A stretch of DNA of 64,000 bases from NCBI GenBank assembly GCA_023957125.1, contig JAMLHL010000004.1, forward strand, positions 1 through 64,000, written 5' to 3'. The first letter of the stretch is position 1; every line of letters starts with the position of its first letter. The position numbers were made by a program, and so were the translations under genes. Source of the DNA: Chitinophagaceae bacterium (GTDB taxonomy: Bacteria > Bacteroidota > Bacteroidia > Chitinophagales > Chitinophagaceae). The notes under the pieces are model-generated. The model did no database searches and was not told the origin of the DNA. It saw nothing but the letters and a program-made list of their open reading frames with translations. Positions 16,801 to 25,614 of the stretch are shown here, piece by piece.

Positions 16801-17439
16801 CCTTGTGATGCCCAGCGCCGTTACTACAATAGCGTCTCCTATATCGGCAACATCCCGTTCTAATACAATATGAAAGAACGTTTGGCCGCCTACCCTCACT
16901 TCCCTCGGTTTCATACCCACAAAACTGAAAACCAGCACCGCGTTTTCAGAAGGAACATCAAGCGTGAATGAACCCAGCTTATTCACGGTGGTACCCTGCT
17001 GTGTGCCTTTGATCAATACCGATGCGCCTTCCAGCGGGCTCCCGTCCTTATCCACTACCGTGCCGGTAACTTCAACAGGTGGGGGAGCATCCGGTATGGC
17101 CTCCGCACCGGGTACAGGGGTGACGCGTATGGCTTTTTTCGCCTTAGGCAGAATGACAATAGTATTGGATACAATGCTGAAAGTTAAAGGCTCGTTTCTC
17201 AAACATTCGGTCAAAGCATCCTCTACAGCCACATCTTTCACGCTGATATCAACAGGCCTGGAACCCTGTATCAGGTCTTTGTCATAAAAAAACATGAACC
17301 CGGTTTGCCTTTCAATAGATTTAAAGGCATCTTTAAGTTTTATATTTTTCTTGTTGATGGTAACCTTCTGTGCATAGGTATGCGCACTTACATGGAAGAT
17401 ACAAATCAACAATAAAGGAATCATTAATTTCATAATCAT
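13897..17439 (-). CDS. SusC/RagA TonB-linked outer membrane transporter with STN domain
   Basis: About 1180 residues. After a signal peptide (LMIPLLLICIFHVSAHTYAQ) comes an STN domain (roughly residues 25-95) of the kind that contacts a FecR anti-sigma, then a carboxypeptidase-D-like domain (VTGTVVDKDGSPLEGASV), a plug with PLIVIDGLPTGN, and a large beta-barrel ending LGLKLNVEF. It imports the SusD-bound nutrient using TonB energy and should signal to the adjacent FecR/sigma pair. The frame extends to 17502, but the ATG at 17439 (or 17433) gives the signal peptide. Confidence 0.93.
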   Translation of the reverse strand: MIMKLMIPLLLICIFHVSAHTYAQKVTINKKNIKLKDAFKSIERQTGFMFFYDKDLIQGSRPVDISVKDVAVEDALTECLRNEPLTFSIVSNTIVILPKAKKAIRVTPVPGAEAIPDAPPPVEVTGTVVDKDGSPLEGASVLIKGTQQGTTVNKLGSFTLDVPSENAVLVFSFVGMKPREVRVGGQTFFHIVLERDVADIGDAIVVTALGITRAQRALGYSVGEVNSDQLSKVPQENAVNALTGKVAGLRIGNPSPDINSDPQVIIRGAMSLSGNDAPLIVIDGLPTGNSASVLSDISSTDIESVSVLKGPSAAALYGSRAGNGVLLVTTKSGKGAKNKIGVSINSSFTASQPYHFIKLQDQFANGRQGAFGASQDGWYGPAMGTPAVQWNSDGVAVPLKAYPNNVNNFVQTGNSFINEVGIHGSGEKANFNLSMSDTRAKGTFPGLELKKNAVGMSFSYKIINTLKVSANARYVSSGSNNFRTRSLGLNSYPFEDVYMMPNYIDINDVKDYWKVANMEQNVWDPGFNNPWFTAYQNLDGFQKTNPYGNVKLDWDIIPDLSLMTRIGTFSETYTTTAQRAVSDIRYPLGRYNYSSSNVQETNMDFLLSYKKKIQKFSGAVSAGGNSMFRRGSSANIGGENLVLPGLFTASNVDKGSLIYNSALSLKRVYGLYGMASFDYDRMVYLELTGRNDWSSTLPPNHRSYFYPSASLSLILSDMLRLPSAVSLLKLRGGWARVGKDTGPYQLLQVLDRYTWGDRTTYSLQPTMANSNLKPESVVSSEVGLDLSLLDNRIGFDATYYQVEDRGQIMSVQVPTETGFLYASENAGIVRNKGIELKLNVVPVRTNRLTWDMNFVFTKDRSKLVALPEGISTFRFWSRFNAYSETQVGGDIGDIWGNDVLRVKEGKYKDWPIVDDNGLLQLEPERRKMGNVISDFMLGFQTSVSFNRFSISANFDWRQGGTYFSESMMRLAEGGKVESWYKGPGSSTFTGILNQGSFGGDQNKIADEIRNNPEIYNGWNGLTYVGGRTEEMGGYFLPATGLNNGVFFPGVRYDAATDDYVENFGGADTRYTPIDNIAGGSGYTSSQGVQTWLYDASFIKMRELALTYSFSPKIAGGIKAQGLSLSLFMRNLIIWTKAKNGIDPESAGFLQNSRNSYSLGWERSNMDPWTAVLGLKLNVEF

Positions 17440-17692
17440 CCCTAATTTTTTCGAACAGAGAGCAGCGCCAATATAGCTTTGGCACCCAACTGTAAAAATC
17501 ATACTTTTGATTTTTGGGTAATAAAAATTTGTTTCGCAGACAGTTTTTTGCCCGGGGTCGGCGATGTCGGATATCGCTGACCTTCTTTTTCAACTTCGAT
17601 CATCCTTCCCGGAGAAATTGAATATTCAGGGGCTGAACATTTTTCGATATCTTTTTCTCATTTGGTTTTGTTTTAATGATTAATAATACATG

Positions 17693-18880
17693 CTATTGAA
17701 GAATAATTTTTTTTCCTTCCACTTTAAATTTTAACCCGTTCAATTCCAGGATGTGCAATACATCCGACAAAGGCGCGCTGCGACTTATCTTTCCTTCAAA
17801 ATGCCGTTTGGACACTTCAGAACGATATTCAATATCTACGTCATACCAGCGGCTGATCTGTCTCATAATGGTAGTAATTTCAGCACCCTCAAACTGGAAC
17901 AACCCCGTTTTCCATGCAATCACCCCATTCATGTCCACGCTGCTGTCAATCTCCATTTTATCGCCTGTTTTGATCCACAATGCCTGTTGCCCGGGCTCCA
18001 GAATTCTGGTTACCTTATTCTTCGTTACTCGCACGCCCCCCTCCAGTAAACTGGTTTTTATTGCCTTCTCATCGTCGTAGGCGTTGATATTGAAGTGAGT
18101 GCCGGTTACTTCTACGCGCATATCCCCCACCCGTACCCTAAAAGGTTTCTTTTGGTTATGCGCAATTTCAAAATACGCTTCGCCGGCAAGCTCCACTTCC
18201 CGCGTATTACCGGAAAACGCGACAGGAAAGCGCAGCGAGGAAGCGGCATTGAGCCACACCCGGCTGCCATCGGGTAAATTGATACGATATTGACCTCCGC
18301 GGGGAGTAGTGAGAATATTGAATACCGGCACTTTGACCACCGGCGACCCGGCATCCCGGTAGATCAGGGAGGTGCCTTCCTTTTTGATCTCCGTATTCCC
18401 CTGCTGCGACAGCAACCCGTTTTGCAGGCTGTCTAAAACAACAACACTTCCGTCCGACATGGTAAGGGTTGCCCTGTCTCCACCGGGTAATACAACAGCG
18501 GAGGCGCTATTAAAAACCTGGCCGGTTTCTCCTTCCGGATGATCGCTGTTCCAAAACAAAAAAGACATGCTGAAGATCAAAAGGGCGACCGATGCGGCGG
18601 CCAGCATCTTCTTCCACGGAGCATCAAACAGGCGCACTGACTTGCCGGGGCTGCTCTCCGGCTGCGCGGGATGAATTATGTTTTCTAAGATGGAAGCAGC
18701 TTTTGAGGCGTTCATAACCATCCCTTCGTCCTCGCTGCCGATAACCCCGTCAATCAATGCTCCCACCCTTTCTCTATTAGCGGGGTCGGCAAAAAAGGCC
18801 ATCAGTTCTTCTTCTTCTTCAGCGCTGCATTGCTGAAGAATATATTTATTAAAAAGAAAAGTCAATCTGGAAGTCAACAT
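17693..18880 (-). CDS. FecR-family anti-sigma factor
   Basis: A 395-residue inner-membrane regulator. A short cytoplasmic N-terminal part binds the sigma factor, a single membrane segment lies near residues 90-110 (AAASVALLIFSMSFLFW), then the periplasmic FecR domain (ILTTPRGGQYRINLPDGSRVW, NTREVELAGEAYFEIAH) and a C-terminal DUF4974 (FKVEGKKIILQ). It lies between its partner sigma factor and an STN-bearing SusC, the standard trans-envelope signalling layout. Confidence 0.93.
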   Translation of the reverse strand: MLTSRLTFLFNKYILQQCSAEEEEELMAFFADPANRERVGALIDGVIGSEDEGMVMNASKAASILENIIHPAQPESSPGKSVRLFDAPWKKMLAAASVALLIFSMSFLFWNSDHPEGETGQVFNSASAVVLPGGDRATLTMSDGSVVVLDSLQNGLLSQQGNTEIKKEGTSLIYRDAGSPVVKVPVFNILTTPRGGQYRINLPDGSRVWLNAASSLRFPVAFSGNTREVELAGEAYFEIAHNQKKPFRVRVGDMRVEVTGTHFNINAYDDEKAIKTSLLEGGVRVTKNKVTRILEPGQQALWIKTGDKMEIDSSVDMNGVIAWKTGLFQFEGAEITTIMRQISRWYDVDIEYRSEVSKRHFEGKISRSAPLSDVLHILELNGLKFKVEGKKIILQ

Positions 18881-18976
18881 AGTAAACTGATCCCTGATAA
18901 GAAATGATCTGTAAACTTTATTCTTAGTGAAGATTATTTATACTGGTGTTTTGGGGGAATGGGAGAATAAAAAATA

Positions 18977-19573
18977 TCAGGAAAAAAGGAAAATGCCATA
19001 AAGAAAGCCGCCGAATAGCTGGTGAAGATGCAACAAACAATATTTACGCACACTTTTCACGGCGAGCGCCAGGTGCGATTTTACGGTTTCCGGATGAACC
19101 CGCAGGAGATGGGCCGTTTCTTCTCTTTTGAGCCCCTGCACTTTCATGAGCGTGTAAACTTTTTTTTGCTGCAGCGGCAAACGCTCAATAGCCCTGTTCA
19201 ACAGATCCCGGTATTCCCGTTCCAGCACTCTTTTTTCGGTGTCGTTTTCTGCAATATCCTGCTCCCTGTGCCATTGCGAAAGAGCCTTGTAATCGCGGGC
19301 TATGCGATTCAAAACCGCATATATTTCATTACGGGTGATCACGTACAGGTAAGACTTAAAATGATCTACCCCAGGCAATTTTGACCTGTGCTGCCATACT
19401 TTCAAAAAAACATTCTGTACAATTTCTTCGGCAATTACGGCAGAGTGAGAAAGTTTGAACGCACTTCCATATATCCTGTTGCGATAAAGGTCAAATAACG
19501 TTTTGAACGCCGCCTCGTTGTCACCGGCGATCAACGCTAACAGTTCTTTCTCTTTTAGTGAATCGCTATTCAT
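18977..19573 (-). CDS. ECF RNA polymerase sigma factor (Bacteroidota expansion family)
   Basis: A 198-residue sigma-70 family protein. Region 2 is seen as AFKTLFDLYRNRIYGSAFKL and AEEIVQNVFLKVW; region 4 as LPLQQKKVYTLMKVQGLKREE with the HTH HLLRVHPETVKSHL. It precedes fecR by 96 bp. It should transcribe the downstream susCD genes when FecR is relieved. The ATG at 19573 is chosen over 19585 because MNSDSLKEKELL is the usual N-terminus. Confidence 0.92.
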   Translation of the reverse strand: MNSDSLKEKELLALIAGDNEAAFKTLFDLYRNRIYGSAFKLSHSAVIAEEIVQNVFLKVWQHRSKLPGVDHFKSYLYVITRNEIYAVLNRIARDYKALSQWHREQDIAENDTEKRVLEREYRDLLNRAIERLPLQQKKVYTLMKVQGLKREETAHLLRVHPETVKSHLALAVKSVRKYCLLHLHQLFGGFLYGIFLFS

Positions 19574-19627
19574 ACACAAAGGCAATCAGCAAGGCTTTCG
19601 CTAAGGTAAAGATTTTAAAAAGAAATA

Positions 19628-19654
19628 CAAAAAAACGGGGTGTATAAAACCGTT
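19628..19654 (-). terminator. Weak terminator-like hairpin after the LysM gene
   Basis: On the minus strand AACGG and CCGTT form a 5-bp stem with an 11-base loop, followed by a run of T. It lies just past the stop at 19660 and upstream of the sigma gene. Confidence 0.45.
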
Positions 19655-19659
19655 ATCCG

Positions 19660-20643
19660 TCATCGTACATCCCTGGCATAGGCTACCTGGGCGGAAAACT
19701 GAGGATCCCTGTCATTGATCCTGAGCTCTGCTGCACCGGAATTGCTGATCCGGATCAGCAGCCCTTCATTTTCTTTACCGGGGGGGAGTTCACCAAGTAC
19801 CTTGGCGAAGATGGTACGGTTATTATTGGTGTTAGTGATACGGACAATGGTGCCCGGCGTAATATTATTCATCAACGCGTAATACTTGGCATCCTGCCAG
19901 CCGCTTGTACTTTTGAAAACGGCGCCTGCCCCCATTTCACTTTTAAAAGCATTGTAGCTGGCCGATTGTTCGCGATAGCTGTCTTTAAAAAACCCGGCTC
20001 CGTCGGTCTTATTATCCTGCCCGGTATTTACCACCACTGATGTGGTTTTTGCAGGCGGTTGTTCTGCAGCCACGGCAACCACCGGGCTTGCTTCCGCCTG
20101 TACTGCGGGATGGGAAACTACCGGCGGAGGCGTTTGTGTAACCGCGCCGCCGATCCTTTTGGTACCATAAGCAGCCAGATCGGATAAATGGGTTTTAACT
20201 TTCAGAAAGCCGATCACCAGCATCTGCCCGTTGCTGATGGATTCGGAGTTCAGGTTATTCCATGTTTTCAGGGTACCTACACTCAACTTGTTATAATTTT
20301 GCCCTATACGATACAAGCCTTCGCTTTGAGCCACCATATGGTAAAGGGGAACGAACACCTCATCACTGGCGGCTATGCCATGCTGGGCGAAATTCCCGCT
20401 TTGTAAAGGGATTTTCAGATCCTGGCCGATCTCTAACCCCGTTGTTAAAGTGATGCCGTTGAACGGCGCTATTTCCTTTGGCGAAATATTGTATAAACGA
20501 CCAATACTGTAGAAGTTTTCTTTGGCGGCCACTATATGATGGAGATACAGTTTTCCATTTTCCGAATGAACGGTCAGATCCGATTGGGCATGCAATGCGA
20601 ATACAATTCCGAATGAGAGTAATTGGGTAACCAGTTTTTTCAT
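19660..20643 (-). CDS. Exported LysM protein with RlpA-like C-terminal domain
   Basis: A 327-residue protein with signal peptide MKKLVTQLLSFGIVFALHAQ. Two LysM domains follow (about residues 30-80, LHHIVAAKENFYSIGRLYNI, and 100-150, YHMVAQSEGLYRIGQNYN), then a Pro/Ala-rich linker, then a double-psi barrel like RlpA (ITPGTIVRITNTNNNRTIFA). It should bind peptidoglycan in the periplasm; whether the barrel cleaves glycan is unknown. The upstream frame to 20682 lacks signal features, so 20643 is used. Confidence 0.85.
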   Translation of the reverse strand: MKKLVTQLLSFGIVFALHAQSDLTVHSENGKLYLHHIVAAKENFYSIGRLYNISPKEIAPFNGITLTTGLEIGQDLKIPLQSGNFAQHGIAASDEVFVPLYHMVAQSEGLYRIGQNYNKLSVGTLKTWNNLNSESISNGQMLVIGFLKVKTHLSDLAAYGTKRIGGAVTQTPPPVVSHPAVQAEASPVVAVAAEQPPAKTTSVVVNTGQDNKTDGAGFFKDSYREQSASYNAFKSEMGAGAVFKSTSGWQDAKYYALMNNITPGTIVRITNTNNNRTIFAKVLGELPPGKENEGLLIRISNSGAAELRINDRDPQFSAQVAYARDVR

Positions 20644-20713
20644 CAGATAGTATTTATTTTCAGCACATACGAAAATAAGCAAAAAATACTTACCGCCTTA
20701 TACAACGTGAAAA

Positions 20714-22099
20714 TCAACGCTTTAATATACGGTAAGACATCGGATAATAGTTATTTACCCTATGTTGCAATATTTTTACCCAACCCAGGTTATACCCCGA
20801 AAACCTTACCAGGTTCCAGCCCTCGGCGGCATTCCCGGGTGCGATCTCTTTTTTGGAAAGATAATCCAAAGCCGTTTCTTTCTCCACTCCAACCGCCGGC
20901 AGGTCCGGCCGGATCAGGATACTTAAAGCCAGTTCGTGATCGGGCAATAATTCTTCCCGGATCAGCCTGCCGGCCCTGATCCCTCTTTTTTTCAGCTTTA
21001 ATACCGTATCCAGCACAGCGAGATCTTCCGTTATTTTTTCGGGGACGATCCACCAGTCCTTCCCGGTCCCAAAAACAACGTAGTTCCCGGGTTCGATCAC
21101 GGTGGATGCAATCGCCTTCTTTTCTTCCAGGGGGATAAAAGCCATCCGCTTCGTCCGTACCGTATTTTCATCCGAAGCGGCTCTTTTGCGGATGCAGGAG
21201 ATGAAAAACCCCTCACCCGCCAGTTTGTCGGGGAAAAAACGGTAACCGTACATGTTTTTCCGGTCGGAAACCGTTTCCACGATGCCCCATTCGTCTGCCA
21301 GGGGAACCGGTACGGTTTCCGCGTCAAAAGTTGCCGCGATCCAGTCCAGCACCGCTTCATTTTCTTCCATGGAGTAGGAACAGGTGGAATAGATCAGCAG
21401 GCCATTTTCTTTTAAAGACGGCCATATATCCTGTACAATCCGCTGTTGCCTCCGGCTGCAAAGCACCACATTCTGCAGCGACCACTCGTCCATGGCTGCA
21501 GGATCCTTCCTGAACATGCCGCTGCCACTGCAGGGCGCATCCACTACTACCAGATCAAAATACCCCGGTAAGGCGTCAAAATCGGCCGCGTCATTTTGTG
21601 TTACCACCATATTATGCGCTCCCCATTTGACGGCATTTTCAATGAGGGCGCCCACCCTGGTTTTGATCACTTCATTGGCCACTATCAGCGCTTCCGGAAA
21701 CAAGGCGGAAAGATGAGTCGCTTTCCCCCCGGGGGCTGCGCAGAGATCCAATATCTTATAGTCTGCGAAACTATGATCCGGGCAAACCGTTTTTACCACC
21801 TGTTCCAAAAACATGGAAGAGGCCTCCTGTACATAATAAGCTCCGCCATGAAACACGGGATCCAGCGTAAAAGAAGGACGTTCGGGTAAATAATAGCCTG
21901 AACCGCACCAGGCCACCGGCGTCTTCAAATCACTCCCCGGGGAGGGGGGAAACCGCCATTTAAACGGATTCACCCGGATGGAAACCACCTGTTGGCCGCA
22001 AAGATGTACCCGTTCAAAGGCCTCTTTGGAAAAGCCCACAACCTTCTGTAAGCTGTCTGTAAATTCAGGAGGAAAATGCAAAATATGGCTTGGTTTCAA
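20714..22099 (-). CDS. RsmF-like rRNA cytosine-C5 methyltransferase
   Basis: A 461-residue NOL1/NOP2/Sun enzyme. The SAM site is LDLCAAPGGKATHLSALF; the two conserved cysteines lie in VVVDAPCSGSGMFRKDP and LIYSTCSYSMEENE. The C-terminal extension fits RsmF, which methylates 16S rRNA. It should use the TCS cysteine as nucleophile. It is followed after 31 bp by the LysM gene. Confidence 0.9.
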   Translation of the reverse strand: MKPSHILHFPPEFTDSLQKVVGFSKEAFERVHLCGQQVVSIRVNPFKWRFPPSPGSDLKTPVAWCGSGYYLPERPSFTLDPVFHGGAYYVQEASSMFLEQVVKTVCPDHSFADYKILDLCAAPGGKATHLSALFPEALIVANEVIKTRVGALIENAVKWGAHNMVVTQNDAADFDALPGYFDLVVVDAPCSGSGMFRKDPAAMDEWSLQNVVLCSRRQQRIVQDIWPSLKENGLLIYSTCSYSMEENEAVLDWIAATFDAETVPVPLADEWGIVETVSDRKNMYGYRFFPDKLAGEGFFISCIRKRAASDENTVRTKRMAFIPLEEKKAIASTVIEPGNYVVFGTGKDWWIVPEKITEDLAVLDTVLKLKKRGIRAGRLIREELLPDHELALSILIRPDLPAVGVEKETALDYLSKKEIAPGNAAEGWNLVRFSGYNLGWVKILQHRVNNYYPMSYRILKR

Positions 22100-22117
22100 G
22101 TCACAAAGATAGGGTAC

Positions 22118-22280
22118 GGGTTTCAGGTTACGGGTTTCAGGTTTCAGGTCTCAGGTTTTGGGTTTCAGGTTTCAGGTTGCAGGTCTCAGGTTGCAGCTAT
22201 CAGCCGTGAGCAATCAGCTTAACGCCACACCAAAAACTCAAAACTTCACACCCCCTGTAACTTGCACCTTGCAACCTGCC
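22118..22280. repeat. CAGGT-type intergenic repeat cluster A
   Basis: A run of GGTTTCAGGT / GGTCTCAGGT / GGTTGCAGGT variants (22118-22196) is followed by AGCTATCAGCCGTGAGC and then by reverse-orientation pieces (CTTGCACCTTGCAACCTGCC, 22261-22280). The two halves could pair. The same words recur in other gaps of the window. No gene is present here. Confidence 0.8.
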
Positions 22281-22294
22281 TGCCCCCAAGGCAT

Positions 22295-23092
22295 TCAAAA
22301 TCTTATACTAAAGTCTTGCCGCTCCTTAAAATCGGGGGAAAAGAATACAATGCCAATAAAAAAAAGGTCAATGCTGCAGGTTACGGCCGGATGATTCCGG
22401 ATGGTTTGCCAGGCCTGTTCCATTTCAGCGCTCCAGTGAATATCATCAAACACAAAAATACTATGTGCATGCGCATAGGGCAGCAACCGGTTGAAATAAC
22501 GCAGGGTGGGTTCCAGGCGATGATTGCCATCTATAAATACAAGACCGGGTGGACCGGATTGTTGCAGCACAGGAGACAGGGTATTGTCAAAATCGCCTTC
22601 GGTTAAGTAAACATTCGGGAGCCCGAGTTGTGCAAAATGTCGTTGTGCTATGGCCGCTATGGAAGTGGCGCCCTCCAGGGTATATACTTTCGCTGATCGC
22701 TGTCCGAGCGCCAGGTAAGCGGTGGTGATGCCCAAAGAAGTGCCCAACTCTATAATAACTCCGGGTTGGTAATGATCCACCATCCTGAACAAAAGCCGCC
22801 CGTATTTGGGCGATTTAAGTGACCACCTGGCAATATCTTTCACTCTTCTTTGCCGGGAGGAAACACCTGAAGAACCCGCACCCAGATCTTCTACGTCTAT
22901 TATTGTATTGTTTCGTAAAGCTGATTTGCGCAAGATCTCCACTTCCCGGTAGGCATAAAAAAAACGCCGATCGTTGAGTATAGTGGTAATAAAATCAAAA
23001 ACAAAAGGAGAGTGCACCCCATGGCCCCTGCCACCGGAAGCGGAAAAATAATATCGCAGGTATTTGAGACCCAGTTGAAATTTATTGTACAT
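22295..23092 (-). CDS. Class I SAM-dependent methyltransferase
   Basis: A 265-residue O-methyltransferase-like protein. The SAM motif is VIIELGTSLGITTAYLAL, followed by VYTLEGATSIAAIAQ and GLVFIDGNHRLEPTLRYF; the last acidic motif is FVFDDIHWS. An N-terminal 80 residues (GHGVHSPFVFDFITTIL) is typical of a Bacteroidota subgroup. The substrate is not known. The folA start-to-end order suggests co-transcription after DHFR (6-bp gap). Confidence 0.8.
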   Translation of the reverse strand: MYNKFQLGLKYLRYYFSASGGRGHGVHSPFVFDFITTILNDRRFFYAYREVEILRKSALRNNTIIDVEDLGAGSSGVSSRQRRVKDIARWSLKSPKYGRLLFRMVDHYQPGVIIELGTSLGITTAYLALGQRSAKVYTLEGATSIAAIAQRHFAQLGLPNVYLTEGDFDNTLSPVLQQSGPPGLVFIDGNHRLEPTLRYFNRLLPYAHAHSIFVFDDIHWSAEMEQAWQTIRNHPAVTCSIDLFFIGIVFFSPDFKERQDFSIRF

Positions 23093-23098
23093 CCACTT

Positions 23099-23599
23099 CT
23101 ATTTTCTTTCCCAGGTCTGAAAGGAATAAGGATAAGCGTGGCGGTCGTCGGCCGGGAAGTCCAGGTTATATACTTTTTTCCATTCCTGTTCATTGATCAG
23201 CGGGAAAAACGTATCGCCTTCTAAACGGGCGTGCACCCGGGTGATATAGATCCTTTGCGAGAGCGGTAAAAAAATTTCATAGATCTGCCCGCCGCCTGCT
23301 ATAAAAACTTCTTTACAATCTGTTTCTTCCGCTTTCAATATAGCGTCTTCCGGCGAGCCGGTGATCCATACTTCATCATCGCGTATCCCGTGTTCTTTTT
23401 GCCGGGTCAGGATGATATTATGCCGGCCGGGCAAAGGCCGGCCGCCCATGGACAAATAGGTCTTTCGTCCCATGATCACGGGCATGCCCCACGTAGTGTT
23501 CTTGAAAAATTTCATATCGTTGGGCAGATGCCACAGCAGTTGGTTATTGTTGCCGATGGCATTATTTTCGGAAGCAGCCACGATGAGCGATATAAGCAT
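23099..23599 (-). CDS. folA: Dihydrofolate reductase
   Basis: A 166-residue DHFR. Signature segments are LIVAASENNAIGNNNQLLWHLPNDMKFF's start region, VIMGRKTYLSMGGRPLPGR, and the NADPH loop VFIAGGGQIYEIFLP. It regenerates tetrahydrofolate with NADPH and is needed after thymidylate synthase, whose gene lies upstream in the same direction. The start is the ATG at 23599; the frame to 23689 adds unrelated residues. Confidence 0.95.
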   Translation of the reverse strand: MLISLIVAASENNAIGNNNQLLWHLPNDMKFFKNTTWGMPVIMGRKTYLSMGGRPLPGRHNIILTRQKEHGIRDDEVWITGSPEDAILKAEETDCKEVFIAGGGQIYEIFLPLSQRIYITRVHARLEGDTFFPLINEQEWKKVYNLDFPADDRHAYPYSFQTWERK

Positions 23600-23704
23600 A
23601 TCTGTAAATTCATTAAATAGAATCAAATAACAAAACGACTTATCCCGGGTTAACGTTCCGGCCGATGAAGACAATGAAACTTCCAGCAATGAGCCGTGAT
23701 CTGT

Positions 23705-23864
23705 CAGCTACGAGCCAATTAATATTTTCAAATGACACCTCACATCTCAAATGGCTCACCAAACTTCAAACAACAGGAGACACACACCTGACGGCTGATG
23801 GCTCGTAGCTGGTAGTCGAGACAGGCAACCCACCCGCCCCTGTAACCTGAGACTTGCAACCTGC
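23705..23864. repeat. CAGGT-type repeat cluster B with a 13-bp inverted repeat
   Basis: CAGCTACGAGCCA (23705-23717) is the exact reverse complement of TGGCTCGTAGCTG (23799-23811). At 23840-23864 the reverse-oriented words CTGTAACCTGAGACTTGCAACC occur in part. The 311-bp gap between folA and thyA (23600-23910) holds no gene. Confidence 0.7.
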
Positions 23865-23910
23865 ATCCCCAACTCCTAACCATAAACTTCCAAACTCTAA
23901 ACGCTCCTCT

Positions 23911-24723
23911 CTACACCGCCACCGGCGCTTTTATTGCCGGATGACACTGATAATTTTCTAATGTAAAATCTTCAAAGGAAAAATCAAAAATATTATTCAC
24001 TTGAGGATTCAGTTTCATCTTGGGTAAGGGATAAGGACTGCGTGTGAGCTGCAGTTTCGCCTGCTCTAAATGATTGTTATACAGATGCACATCACCGAAG
24101 GTATGAACGAATTCTCCGGGTTCCAGTCCACACACCTGTGCCACCATCATGGTCAATAAAGCATATGAGGCGATATTAAACGGCACCCCAAGAAATACAT
24201 CCGCCGACCGCTGGTATAACTGACAGGAAAGTAAAGGTTTTTTTCCACCCTTTGGAACAGCTACATAAAACTGGAACATGTTATGACAGGGCATGAGGGC
24301 CATTTTGGGCAGATCGGCAACGTTCCAGGCGCTTACAATCAACCGCCGGCTATCCGGGTTTTTTTTGATCTGTTCAATCACCTCCGATATCTGATCAATC
24401 GTTTGCCCGTCTGCTCCTTCCCAGCTCCGCCATTGTTTTCCATATACCGGTCCCAGGTTTCCATCCTTATCGGCCCATTCATCCCAGATGCTTACTTTAT
24501 GGTCGTTCAGATAACGAATATTGGTATCTCCTTTCAGAAACCACAACAGCTCGTATATAATGCTCTTCAGATGAAGTTTTTTTGTAGTTACCAGTGGAAA
24601 TCCTTCCTGCAGGTTGAACCTGGCCTGGTAGCCGAAACAACTCAAGGTGCCTGTACCCGTGCGATCGTGTTTTTGAACGCCGTTTTCCAAAATATGCCGG
24701 AGTAACTGCAGGTATTGTTGCAT
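23911..24723 (-). CDS. thyA: Thymidylate synthase
   Basis: A 270-residue Thy[21 protein letters not shown] near the N-terminus, the catalytic Cys in [32 protein letters not shown], and the C-terminal [10 protein letters not shown]. It methylates dUMP with methylene-THF. The MQQYLQLL start at 24723 aligns with the standard N-terminus; the frame begins six codons earlier. Paired with folA downstream. Confidence 0.95.
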   Translation of the reverse strand: MQQYLQLLRHILENGVQKHDRTGTGTLSCFGYQARFNLQEGFPLVTTKKLHLKSIIYELLWFLKGDTNIRYLNDHKVSIWDEWADKDGNLGPVYGKQWRSWEGADGQTIDQISEVIEQIKKNPDSRRLIVSAWNVADLPKMALMPCHNMFQFYVAVPKGGKKPLLSCQLYQRSADVFLGVPFNIASYALLTMMVAQVCGLEPGEFVHTFGDVHLYNNHLEQAKLQLTRSPYPLPKMKLNPQVNNIFDFSFEDFTLENYQCHPAIKAPVAV

Positions 24724-24864
24724 GAGCGCAAGGTAAGCCAAAAGCCCGAAGCAGCGGAAAAACCCGGCGTCATCCGATCCTAAAAAGAAGGATTGTGGAT
24801 TTAAAGTGGATATTTTTAATTGGAGCGGAGTGCAGGGTGCACAGGTCGCAGGTTACAGGTCACT

Positions 24865-25098
24865 GGTTGCAGGGGTTTCTGCCATCAGCCATGAGCTATC
24901 AGCCTGATACCTATGGTCTGATACCCCATCAACTACTTTGCGCCCTGGCGTCTTTGCGCGAAATTTCTAACAACGAGGTTCCAGGGGTTTCTGCCATCAC
25001 CCATGAGCTATCAGCCTAATACCTATGGCCTGATACCTTCATCAACTCCTTTGCGCCCTGGCGTCTTTGCGTGAAATGTCTAACGACGAGGTTGCAGG
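24865..25098. repeat. 112-bp tandem repeat, cluster C
   Basis: Two tandem copies start at 24865 and 24977 (112 bp) and a third start is at 25090. Each reads GGTTGCAGGGGTTTCTGCC, then a TATCAGCC / CCTGATACC section, then CTTTGCGCCCTGGCGTCTT, then CTAACAACGAGG. A further copy of the second half is at 26255-26346, on the other side of the IS91/Doc segment. Confidence 0.85.
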
Positions 25099-25101
25099 GG
25101 T

Positions 25102-25383
25102 TTGTCATGTCCTGAATTTACAAGACGGTTTGCACAGCATATACTCCCGCAAAGATTTGTACGCATAAGACACTATGGAATACTAAGCGGCGCCTGGAAA
25201 CGGGGAAAGCTACAGCAATTGCAAAAGCAACTGAAAATAAACCGTCCTGCCGTAAAGGTAAAAACACTACTGCGTAAATGTCCCTGTTGCAAAACCGGTA
25301 TGCTGGTTACTATAGAAGTTTTTGGCAAGCGCGGTCCGCCTGAACATTATTTACCGGAAAAACAACCTGCTCCTCTAAGTTAA
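25102..25383 (+). pseudogene. IS91-family transposase remnant (C-terminal part)
   Basis: The frame EFTRRFAQHILPQRFVRIRHYG is the conserved C-terminal segment of IS91/IS801-type Y2 transposases, followed by ILSGAWKRGKL and a zinc-knuckle pattern CPCCKTGMLVTIEVF. The HUH and tyrosine motifs that would lie upstream are absent. About 94 codons survive of a protein near 370-400. It abuts repeat cluster C. Confidence 0.75.
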
Positions 25384-25614
25384 GTTTTATGGGTAAGGGA
25401 TCTTATGCGCCTATAGGAAAAGAAATCAGAAAAAACAGCCCGCTGATCCCCCCAACACGAAAGCAGACCCTGCCTGGTCCGCAAAATGCCTCCAACTCAA
25501 AGAACGGCAACTCCATAATGCAAAAGCGGCAACCGTAGGTGAAGGCCTGCCCCGCAAGGCGGGGTCAACATCGCTTTCATTTCTCGTCCTGCGGACGAAA
25601 CGAAAGCTTAGTTA
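25384..25614. other. Non-coding stretch with two small hairpins
   Basis: No convincing gene. CCCCGC-AAG-GCGGGG and CGTCC-TGC-GGACG hairpins lie near 25550-25605, just past the Doc gene's stop on the minus strand. A 49-codon frame from 25389 was not recognised; it may be part of the IS91 end. Confidence 0.4.
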
